From Macrostomum hystrix (lineage: Eukaryota > Platyhelminthes > Macrostomidae): a DNA stretch of 64,000 nucleotides. The stretch is from contig CATNEN010000015.1 in NCBI GenBank assembly GCA_950097015.1, forward strand, positions 658,501 to 722,500. The letters are read 5' to 3'. Position 1 is the first letter of the stretch. Every line of letters begins with the position of its first letter. The translations under genes and the position numbers were made by a program. The notes beneath the pieces were generated by a model that saw only the letters and a program-made list of their open reading frames with translations, was not told the DNA's origin and did not search any database. Positions 10,701 to 20,544 of the stretch are shown in pieces.

Positions 10701-11810
10701 AGCCTGGATTAGCAAAGCCTGGATTTGCAAAGCCTGGATTAGCAAAGCGGGATTAACAAAGCGGGATTAGCAAAGCCTGGATTAGCAACGCATGGATTAG
10801 CAAAGTATGGATTAGCAAAGCATGGATTAGCAAAGCCTGGATTAGCAAAGCATGGATTAGCAAAGCCTGGATTGGCAAAGCCTGGATTAGCAAAGCATGG
10901 ATTAGCAAAGCCTGGATTAGCAAAGCATGGATTAGCAAAGCATGGATTAGCAAAGCATGGATTAGCAAAGCCTGGATTAGCAAAGCATGGATTAGCAAAG
11001 CATGGATTAGCAAAGCCTGGATTAGCAAAGCATGGATTAGCAAAGCCTGGATTGGCAAAGCCTGGATTAGCAAAGCATGGATTAGCAAAGCCTGGATTAG
11101 CAAAGCATGGATTAGCAAAGCATGGATTAGCAAAGCATGGATTAGCAAAGCCTGGATTGGCAAAGCCTGGATTAGCAAAGCCTGGATTAGCAAAGCCTGG
11201 ATTGGCAAAGCCTGGATTAGCAAAGCATGGATTAGCAAAGCCTGGATTGGCAAAGTCTGGATTAGCAAAGCCTGGATTAGCAAAGCCTGGATTAGCAAAG
11301 CATGGATTAGCAAAGCCTGGATTAGCAAAGCATGGATTAGCAAAGCATGGATTAGCAAAGCATGGATTAGCAAAGCCTGGATTGGCAAAGCCTGGATTAG
11401 CAAAGCCTGGATTAGCTAAGCCTGGATTGGCAAAGCCTGGATTAGCAAAGCCTGGATTAGCAAAGCCTGGATTGGCAAAGCCTGGATTAGCAAAGCATGG
11501 ATTAGCAAAGCCTGGATTAGCAAAGCATGGATTAGCAAAGCATGGATTAGCAAAGCATGGATTAGCAAAGCCTGGATTGGCAAAGCCTGGATTAGCAAAG
11601 CATGGATTAGCTAAGCCTGGATTGGCAAAGCCTGGATTAGCAAAGCCTGGATTAGCAAAGCCTGGATTAGCAAAGCCTGGATTAGCAAAGCATGGATTAG
11701 CAAAGCATGGCTTAGCAAAGCATGGATTAGCAAAGCATGGCTTAGCAAAGCATGGATTAGCAAAGCATGGATTAGCAAAGCATGGATTAGCAAAGCCTGT
11801 AATAGCAAGA
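7740..11810. repeat. 4-kb satellite of 15-bp unit with higher-order structure
   Basis: About 4 kb of GGATTAGCAAAGCCT units. Variants are GGATTGGCAAAGCCT, GGATTAACAAAGCCT and AGCAAAGCATG, and an interspersed GGATTCCT 8-mer lengthens some units. Sub-domains are ordered: AACAAAGC units at 7790-8040, CCT/TTGG-interrupted units at 8180-10420, and simple CCT/CAT alternation at 10700-11800. Because 15 is divisible by 3, several frames stay open for hundreds of codons, for example an AKPGL/AKHGL repeat from 10872. No codon bias, initiation context or splice context supports translation. Confidence 0.97.
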
Positions 11811-12658
11811 TCTGGACAAAATAATAGCTGGCTCTGTTACCGAGCCACTGTCCTTTTAGCCTTTTACCATGTGAATTGATCTGATTCTGTTATTATCGCT
11901 ACACTATGGGTAGAAAATATGCGAACGAAGAAAATTGTTAAGGCGTTGATTACTGAAATGAGGCACTTCTGGCATGACTTAAGACCAATAGTTAAATTAT
12001 AATAGATTATTTTAACCATTTTATTTCTAAAAAAACGGCTGGAAGTGTTAACAAAGCGCTATATTTTCAGAATCAGCCTAAGAAATAGTCCTCAACAAGA
12101 GTGACGAAGAACCTGCAGCTGCAATAAGCATTGTCTAAAAGCAAAAAAAACAAAAAATGAAAAAGGACTTGATGAGATCTTGAACTGAATCAACAATTGC
12201 ACATGTCAACACAAATATTACAAGTACATTTGCTGCAAACAATCGTTCCCATAGTACAGTCAGCCAGGGAGAAAAGGGAACTTCTGTCTGGTTTTTCAGC
12301 TCACGCAAATTACGAGTACGGTGCTAGCTGGGATAGCGATTGTTTGGGCACATAGTACAGTCAGCTAGGGAGAGACAGCAGGAGAAAAGGGAACTTCTGT
12401 CTGGTTTTTTAGCTTATTATTATTTTTAGCTCAAAATTACAATGGATAAAACACACTTTGTAACGAGGCCAGACGAGACAAGACAGGAAGACTAAAGCCA
12501 GATGTTATTGCTGTGAAGACGAGCTGCTACTTCAATCGGGTCAACCGCTTGTTCCTCCGCTAGTTATTAATCAGGTAGTGATTCGCAATTCGCGTTTGCT
12601 GTCGTGAGTATTTTTAGTGGCTTTTTAAAAAAGATGTTTGCTTCTTTTTTATTGCACT
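11811..12658. other. intergenic, no gene seen; short internal duplication
   Basis: AT-rich. The phrase CATAGTACAGTCAGC followed by GGGAGA occurs near 12250 and again near 12352, each with GGGAACTTCTGTCTGG downstream. This is a roughly 100-bp imperfect direct duplication. Nothing else was recognised. Confidence 0.45.
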
Positions 12659-13204
12659 TTAACAGTAGAAAGACCATGGGGCTGTTTCAAATATCAACAT
12701 TCTTTTGTATCGTCCATCATATTGAACACATCGTCATGAAAATCCAGAACACAAAGCTTTCCTCTCTATTCCATGAAAGAACTTCCAGAATCACAACACA
12801 TCGGCATCGTCGAGATTTTCAACGATTCTTGTCGAGGTGTCTGGTGGGCAAAAATCACAAATGCAGGCGTAACTTTCTGCTAACAAAAGTTTACAATGCA
12901 ACCATGTCGGCTAATATTGTATAGATTTTACTGTTAATTTTTTTATTGCGCCAATATGGATTCGCCATAAAGTTTTATACAAGGCAATGTTTGTTCTCTT
13001 TGTCACCGGGGTCTTCAAAAAATAATTTCAGTTGCTGACGTCCGACAATGCTGACGTCGAACGGCTTTGAAAGTTAGTTCAACGTAAAGGGCGGTAAATT
13101 TTATGCATGTGGTGGAGTTTCACGAAAATCGGTCATTTGGTTTGGGAGCCATCGTGAAGTAGGCACTGGGTATTTGAAACAGCCCGTGGTCTCTCTACTG
13201 TTAA
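12659..13204. mobile_element. TTAA-flanked MITE, family 1
   Basis: A 546-bp element bounded by TTAA on both sides (12659-12662 and 13201-13204). The left end reads CAGTAGAAAGACCATGGGGC. The right end, reversed, reads CAGTAGAGAGACCACGGGCT. The roughly 35-bp terminal inverted repeats are nearly identical. No transposase frame is present; the 106-codon frame inside is spurious. TTAA targets point to piggyBac-type mobilisation, but the TIR is not a canonical piggyBac end. Related copies lie at 34578-35046 and 38385-38807, and at the head of the 60-bp satellite at 18353. Confidence 0.85.
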
Positions 13205-13256
13205 TAGCCACATCGATGGCTACTCAAAGCATTTAAAATTGAAGCTATTCGGTGCA

Positions 13257-16200
13257 ATGCCGTGCAACTCATTTCCCTCCATCCTGACAAAGCCACCTGA
13301 TCCTTACACTGACGCAGAGGCCATGTGGAAGCTATCAGCTGCCAAGACTGCCATGCAGAAGAAACTCAAACTTGGGCAATCGAGTGGTGAGCTGAAATAT
13401 CTCATGGTCTGATCTAGGCTCTGTTAATCCAGGTTTGATAAAGGCAGAAAACATTTTAATTCAATTTAGATAATGAATAGTCTTATCCTATGTCTAATAT
13501 TGCAAGCTTGTTCAATTGTTTCTGGGTGATCTTATCATGGCTTATTTATAATACGAGCGTATTTGCATTTTAGCTGCCCACGGAGACTTCAAGGACCAAG
13601 ACCTTGGCGTAGCCTGCTTGGGCCGGCCCGTGGCCCTCGGGACGCTGTACGATGCACGACACGACCGCTTCATCACGGGCACCAAGTTGTGGTCGCAGGC
13701 ATCAACGCAGAACATGACAAGGAGCCAGCCTAATGTCAAACGAACAATCAATCTCTTGAAGAATTGCTCCTTCTCTGACAAGGCCAATTTGCTGAAGCTC
13801 TCTGCGGATCTGAAGCTCGGCTTTTTGTGCGGCAACTCTGATGCTGAAGGCTCTGGTCGGTACCTGAACGACTCCAAGACGAGTCTGAACTCGCTAGAAA
13901 TCACACTGGCCTACCGGATTGTCACCAGATTTGATGAACTTCATCTGGAGCAGGACGTTGAGTACCCTGAACAGCTGACGGACAGTCTGGCTACTCACGT
14001 TGTGACGGGCATCAAGTTCGGCGCCGCCGTGTTTCTAGTGTTCGAGAAGGAGAGAGAGCAGCTTGAGGAGGCAACCAAGACCGAGGAGAGCCTTGAAACG
14101 ATGGTGTCCGCACTGAAAAATTACTTCGATGAGTCATCCGATGCGCCGCCTCCGAAGTACGATGAGGGCGATGACAGCATTCAGGGCAAAATAAAGTGTC
14201 GCTACTTCGGTGATTTTGACGTCGAGTCGCAACCCTCGACCTTGCGAGATGCATTCAGCTGTGTAAGTAGCTTCTCTAGCGAGAATGCAGAGACACCTCT
14301 CATCGCATACCTCACACCGCTCAGCGCACTCGGCGGCAAGGCAGTGATGAAAAAGAGAAAGATCACCGATGAGCAGCTGAACGAAGCTGGTGACTATCTT
14401 CAGACTCTTAATGACCTCATCGAAGTAGCACGCGCCCAGCTAAGGCTGCTTGATTCGACTCCTTGGCACAGACAGCGTGCCGCTTTGTCAGAATTTCTCA
14501 AGCTTCTCAAGATTCTGAAGACGAGGTACTCAGAGAAGCTGCTAAAGGCGTTGCCAATAGCCCGAGAGCACAAGAAGGGGTGCGATAAGATTGCGAAGCT
14601 GCTGGCTAGATTTCGCGACAAATCTCCCTTTGCTCCTGAAAAGCTTCTCAAATGGATTTCGAATCGCGAGAGGGAGTGCATAGCTCTGCAGTCTTACTCC
14701 ACCAGGCTGAAGTCCGTGCGAGTCGAACTCCTCATTACTGCAGCAGAAAAGCAACAATTCGAAAGTTCTGGTGATCAGAAGCTGTTGGTGGAGCTTGACT
14801 TTCCTGAATCATCCTCCTACCTTAAAGATCTCAACTGCTACCTAAACGGTATCGACAATTCATCAAACGAATGTTGCGCTAAGACTTGGATTGAAACGTC
14901 TGAGCAGGAAAAACTTTGCGAGCTTGTGAATGAGCTGGTAAGTATTACTGAACGTCGCAATACAGCTTCAGGCCTCGCAGTGTCAGTGGCTCTGATCAGC
15001 GAATCGGTAGCCAATCACACAGACCGTATTCAGATATGCAAGAAGTACAGAAAAGGGCATCAGTGGTGCAACCTAGAGCTTCCCTCGGCTCCAAAGGACC
15101 TTCTCTGTGATTTGGCTAATTCCACTATGGCCAAGGTGTCATGGTCGGCAGCGAAATGTGATTTCGATCCAACTGTACGATATAGGGTGAACATCTACAG
15201 CTCTGATCAAGAGTTTAGGCGGCTCTTCGAGTCAAAGATAACTGACAGCACCAACATCGAGTTTTGCGGTCTCGATTCGAACTCGGAGTTTAAAGTCAGA
15301 GTTGCTTGTGTCACTTATTTCGGCGACTCATCGGAGTCAAAAGGTGTTAAATTCAAAACATTGCCTCTTGAGCTGTGCTCTGAGTACGCGAGGAAGTTCT
15401 TGTGTGAGCCAAAGCCGCTGAAGAAGCAGGATGGAGAAACGTTTCCCGGAGAGATCTTCCAACTCAAGAAGCGCTGTCTGAAGCTTTCAGAGAGCTGTCA
15501 CTGTCCTGTAGATGATTGCACCTGTCCTGAGTCATTCGACATCGGTGCTTCCAAAGTGAGCGCGGCTGAGCAGACTGGAAAGTATCTGCTTGTTGTTGGC
15601 GAGACTGGCACTGGCAAGAGCACCTTCATCAATGCACTTGCAAACGCATTCTACGGAGTGGAGTACAAAGACCCCTTTAGACTTCGGCTCATCGACGAGG
15701 CAAAAGGACAATCAGCCGAGTTAGATCCACTTGAATCTAAGAGAGCGGGCAGAGTGATAAACCAGGCTCATTCCCAGACCTCAAAAGTGACCGTGTACAC
15801 CCTGCAGCCGGTTGACACAATGGGTGGTTGCAACTCCTGCAAGAGCGCCCTCGACTGTCCACTGACCGTGATCGACACGCCTGGATTCGGAGACACTGGA
15901 GGCCCTGAAGAGGATCAAAAGGTTATCAAGAAAATCGCCAGAGTTCTCGGAGAAGACAGCAGCTTGATTCCGAGAATGGTGGGAATTTTGCATGCCATCG
16001 CATTTATCGTGAAGGCTTCGCAAAATCGGCTCACAGTCCCACAGAAGTACATATTCGATCTAGTTCTATCACTGTTCGGAAAGGATGTTGAAAGGATCAT
16101 TTCGCCTATCTTGACGTTCGCTGATAGCAACGAACCGCAGGCCTTGGCTGCACTCAGAGAGGACAAAGTGCCCCACGAGCACTTCTTAACGTTCAACAAC

Positions 16201-17190
16201 GTAGTCTTGTACTCTGATAACACGGACCCGCGTCGGAACAGCAACCCATCGCCTGAAGACAGGAAATTGCAATTCATGCTTAGGTCCAACCAACTGGACT
16301 GGGAGCGATCAATGAGCAGCTATGATGAACTGTTTGCTGATCTCAAGAAGATCAATGAGACTTCACTAAAGAATACCCGCGATGTTCTCCGACAGCGCAG
16401 TACACTTGAGAATGCAAGAGAGAGGATGTTGGATAAGGTTCAGGATTGTCTAAATACCATGGCAAGCATTGAGCAGGAGCTGAGCATGGTTGAAACGCTG
16501 GATGCGATTATCAAAGATGCAGATATGAACAAGACTCGCAGAGTGACAGTTCCCAAGCGAGTGAAGAAGAATACGAAGCCTGGCCGCTTTGCGATGTGGT
16601 GCAAAGTCTGTGAGCACACTTGCCACAACGATTGCTCCAGGGGACCGCAAGACAGCCAGAAGAAATGTCGAGCAATCTCAATACTCGGTCGCTGCACGAT
16701 TTGTCCTAAGAAGTGCCGCTGGAATGATCACGAGTCGACCGACCACTACTTTGAGAACACAATGGAGGAGGAGATCGTCAGCGTGGCTGAGATCTTTGAG
16801 AAGTATGAAGTGAGCGTCAAGGATCGCGAGGCTAAGGCAAGTTTGATTAATCGTCTCAAAGAAAAGCTCAAGAAGCAGGGCGCTGACCTAACCTATGACA
16901 TCGTGACCATTCACAAGTGCCTAGAGACACTGGAGCAGCTAGCTCTGCGGCAGTACCCACTCGGAATCGTCCAATACATCGACAATCTCATCAGCAGCCA
17001 GGAGATGGAGATGAAGCCTGGCTGGCAGAACCGGATCAAATACCTGGCCGAGTCTCGCAAATCAGCGGAAATTATCGCCCAGACGCGCCAGGGCGAGGAC
17101 CCGTTCGGCAACAAGATTTTGGAGACGCTTTCGCGCTGCGAGAGTGTCACAGGGGAAGCCAAGCGATGCGAAGCGATCGAGCCAGTTTGA
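13257..17190 (+). CDS. SNTX-like / FN3 / P-loop GTPase / Cys-rich multidomain protein
   Basis: Two exons: 13257-13386 (ATG; donor GTGAGC) and 13574-17190 (acceptor TTTTAG; TGA). Both sides are phase 1 and the total is exactly 1,248 codons plus stop. Residues about 48-300 match the N-terminal region of the stonustoxin/verrucotoxin-like (SNTX) superfamily: ACLGRPVALGTLYDAR, then GKIKCRYFGDF. That region has a MACPF/CDC-type fold in characterised members. A helical region follows. A fibronectin type III domain lies at about 545-640. A GTPase domain follows with G1 GETGTGKS (~718), G3 DTPGFGDT (~810) and a possible G4 TFAD. A Cys/His-rich module is at about 1050-1100 (WCKVCEHTCHNDC, then CTICPKKCRWNDH). 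No signal peptide is seen, so a cytosolic regulatory or defence role is likelier than venom. Pore formation cannot be inferred. AATAAA at 17445. Confidence 0.85.
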
Positions 17191-17444
17191 TCGGCTAGGT
17201 ACACATGATCACTTGATAGAGAGCAAATGCACTTTGAACAGTTGTGAATGCAAAATGTCCAGTTCGTTGCTATTGTAGGCGTTATAACATACTGCAGAGC
17301 AGAATTACCCGGGGAGAAAATTTTGTGGCTTTGCAATTTGAGTTGTGGCTCTAAATTACTATTGCTCATTTGGAGTTCTGCAAAAACAGGATTGAATCTG
17401 TTCAATATAGGACATGACATGCTTTGAAGTAAACGGAACAGTAT

Positions 17445-17450
17445 AATAAA
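17445..17450 (+). terminator. polyadenylation signal AATAAA
   Basis: About 255 nt downstream of the TGA of the SNTX-GTPase gene, in a T-rich context. Confidence 0.5.
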
Positions 17451-17469
17451 TTTAAAATCGTTTCAATTT

Positions 17470-18205
17470 TTTTATTTTTTACTGAAGCAATTTCAGGTGT
17501 GTATTGTATTTTCGTTTTTAATCAAATCGTCCACCTGCTGTCTCTATGCGATCAGTGTACTCAGTACGTTACGAGAGCACCCGTATAGCGTCTCCTACTG
17601 ATGAAAACCAATTTGCTAATCATTTTCCTGGTTTTTTGACGGCTTATCCCTTGCTTAGATTGTCTTCATTACGCATCTAGTTTCGTGAGTTTGAGTAAAG
17701 TACTTTGCTTCTATTTATTTCATTATAAATAAAAGACTTAAATCATGTGATCTCTTTTAAAGGCTTAATATTACGTTTCCTAATTATTGCCTATTGTGCC
17801 CCAATCTGTTATGAATCTACTGAAATCATATTCTATTTTATTCAAGCTGAGCAGTAGATTGACACAATGCCTTAAAAACAAGAGTTTTTTTTCCATTTTT
17901 TGTTTTTTTACTGAAGCAATTTCACGTGTGTATTGTATTTTCGTTTTTAATCAAATCGTCCACCGGCTGTCTCTATGCGATCAATGTACTCAGTACGTTA
18001 CGAGAGCACCCGTATAGCACCCTAACTGATGAAAACCAATTTGCTAATAATTTTCCTGTTTTTTGACGGCTTATCCCTTGCTTAGATTACTTTTCCTACG
18101 CTCCTAATTGCCTATCGTGCCCCAATCTGTTATGAATCAACTGAATTCATATTGAATTTTATTCAAGCTGAGCAGTAGATTGACACTGCCTTAAAAACAA
18201 AGGAG
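17470..18205. repeat. two-copy tandem duplication, ~430 bp unit
   Basis: 17470-17665 and 17905-18090 share long near-identical stretches (ACTGAAGCAATTTCA, GTCCACC, CTCTATGCGATCA, ACGGCTTATCCCTTGC). 17792-17882 and 18113-18202 share GCCCCAATCTGTTATGAATC through GCAGTAGATTGACAC. The unit is about 430 bp and the second copy has internal deletions. It is non-coding. Confidence 0.85.
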
Positions 18206-18352
18206 TTTTGATATGTGACTAACGCCTCCTGACAACTCAAGTTACTTGACTGGATGATAAGATAGCTATTGAGTTTAAACACAAATTGCTGTGAAAATAT
18301 GTCCATCATCGAATTATACGAAAATGATACGATTTCGGTCGATTTCGCCCAC

Positions 18353-19920
18353 TTAACAGTAGAAAACCACGGAGTGCATCTCAAAGGCTAAAATTTCTGC
18401 TCTATCCGATGAAACAGCTTCCAGAATCACTAAAACTCGGCATCTGGTGGCTGAAACCACCATATCCGATGAAACAGCTTCCAGAATTACTAAAACTCGG
18501 CATCTGGTGGCTACAACCACCATATCCGATGAAACAGCTTCCAGAATCACTAAAACTCGGCATCTGGTGGCTACAACCACCATATCCGATGAAACAGCTT
18601 CCAGAATTACTAAAACTCGGCATCTGGTGGCTAAAACCACCATATCCGATGAAACAGCTTCCAGAATCACTAAAACTCGGCATCTGGTGGCTACAACCAC
18701 CATATCCGATGAAACAGCTTCCAGAATTACTAAAACTCGGCATCTGGTGGCTAAAACCACCATATCCGATGAAACAGCTTCCAGAATCACTAAAACTCGG
18801 CATCTGGTGGCTAAAACCACCATATCCGATGAAACAACTTCCAGAATCACTAAAACTCGGCATCTGGTGGCTACAACCACCATATCCGATGAAACAGCTT
18901 CCAGAATCACTAAAACTCGGCATCTGGTGGCTACAACCACCATATCCGATGAAACAGCTTCCAGAATCACTAAAACTCGGCATCTGGTGGCTAAAACCAC
19001 CATATCCGATGAAACAGCTTCCAGAATCACTAAAACTCGGCATCTGGTGGCTACAACCACCATATCCGATGAAACAGCTTCCAGAATCACTAAAACTCGG
19101 CATCTGGTGGCTAAAACCACCATATCCGATGAAACAGCTTCCAGAATCACTAAAACTCGGCATCTGGTGGCTACAACCACCATATCCGATGAAACAACTT
19201 CCAGAATCACTAAAACTCGGCATCTGGTGGCTACAACCACCATATCCGATGAAACAACTTCCAGAATCACTAAAACTCGGCATCTGGTGGCTACAACCAC
19301 CATATCCGATGAAACAGCTTCCAGAATTACTAAAACTCGGCATCTGGTGGCTAAAACCACCATATCCGATGAAACAGCTTCCAGAATCACTAAAACTCGG
19401 CATCTGGTGGCTACAACCACCATATCCGATGAAACAGCTTCCAGAATTACTAAAACTCGGCATCTGGTGGCTACAACCACCATATCCGATGAAACAACTT
19501 CCAGAATCACTAAAACTCGGCATCTGGTGGCTACAACCACCATATCCGATGAAACAACTTCCAGAATCACTAAAACTCGGCATCTGGTGGCTACAACCAC
19601 CATATCCGATGAAACAACTTCCAGAATCACTAAAACTCGGCATCTGGTGACTACAACCACCATATCCGATGAAACAGCTTCCAGAATTACTAAAACTCGG
19701 CATCTGGTGGCTACAACCACCATATCCGATGAAACAACTTCCAGAATCACTAAAACTCGGCATCTGGTGGCTACAACCACCATATCCGATGAAACAACTT
19801 CCAGAATCACTAAAACTCGGCATCTGGTGGCTACAACCACCATATCCGATGAAACAGCTTCCAGAATCACTAAAACTCGGCATCTGGTGGCTACAACCAC
19901 CATATCCGATGAAACAGCCT
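18353..19920. repeat. 60-bp satellite seeded in a TTAA MITE
   Basis: TTAACAGTAGAAAACCACGG at 18353 is the TIR of MITE family 1. From about 18410 to 19918, about 25 copies of a 60-bp unit follow. The unit contains CCGATGAAACAGCTTCCAGA, then ATCACTAAAACTCGGCATCT, then GGTGGCTACAACCAC. Copies differ at a few fixed sites (CAGCTT/CAACTT, TCAC/TTAC, CTACAAC/CTAAAAC). Sixty is divisible by 3, so long frames stay open on both strands (about 525 residues on the minus strand). They are by-products of the period. No spacers occur between units, so this is not a CRISPR-like structure. Confidence 0.97.
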
Positions 19921-20544
19921 TCACAGGCAAGCATTCCGTGGAGATAATTCTGACTCTTCACATTTGGACTCAAGTATTGTCAATTCTTAAAGGCCAAAAA
20001 CTCTCCACACGGCGGAGATTTGTCCCATTTTCCCATCTTGCCAGGGAAAAAGTTTCATTGCCTCTGAAAGTGGCGAAGCATTCTTGAAATCGGCAGCCTT
20101 GTCACATATTTTAAGGTGACAGAATTATAAGGAGGGCGGGGAGAGAAATTTTATTGGTACTTTCTGGCATATGGACTGCGACAGGAGCATGTGAAATGAT
20201 GGGAATTTCTCCCAAAGAATAGGCCTGAGTAAGTTTGAATTAGCTACCTGGGAGCTGTCAGTCATGGAAGGTGCTAATGGAAATTTGAATAATGGAAACT
20301 GGGACACATACAAGGTTTTATAACAAAGGACTAACAGGTGTGAAATTGAAGACTGCAAAGTTTTAGGATGCACTTTCAATGCTAAACTTTGCTAACTTTA
20401 GTTTTGTCGACAGTTTTTATAATAAGCTGTGAAACATTAATGCTCCCCTCTCTAGGAGACGCAGATCTCACTCAGTTCGAGTAGAATTCGATAGAAAATC
20501 AAAAGTTTGTCCTCAAACAGTTCTCCGACATCGCCCCTGATCAG
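19921..20544. other. MITE remnant and 3' flank
   Basis: The first part (CATTTTCCCATCTTGCC near 20028) resembles the MITE copy at 34617 (CATTTTCCGCTCTTGCC), so it is probably the rest of the element that carries the satellite. The remainder is the 3' flank of the minus-strand gene that ends at 20545. No other gene is seen. Confidence 0.45.

Noticed and set aside
10872..11879. 335-codon plus-strand frame of AKPGL/AKHGL repeats
   Set aside because: Product of a 15-bp satellite period. Comparable frames are open on the other strand and in other phases, with no initiation or splice context.
12604..12924. 106-codon frame
   Set aside because: It lies in a MITE, and its homologous copies do not keep the frame.
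18410..19918. CRISPR-like array
   Set aside because: Units are contiguous with no unique spacers, and the genome is eukaryotic.
18353..20087. Overlapping frames of 413-546 codons on both strands
   Set aside because: The 60-bp unit is divisible by 3 and lacks stops in several frames. It is a satellite, not a gene.
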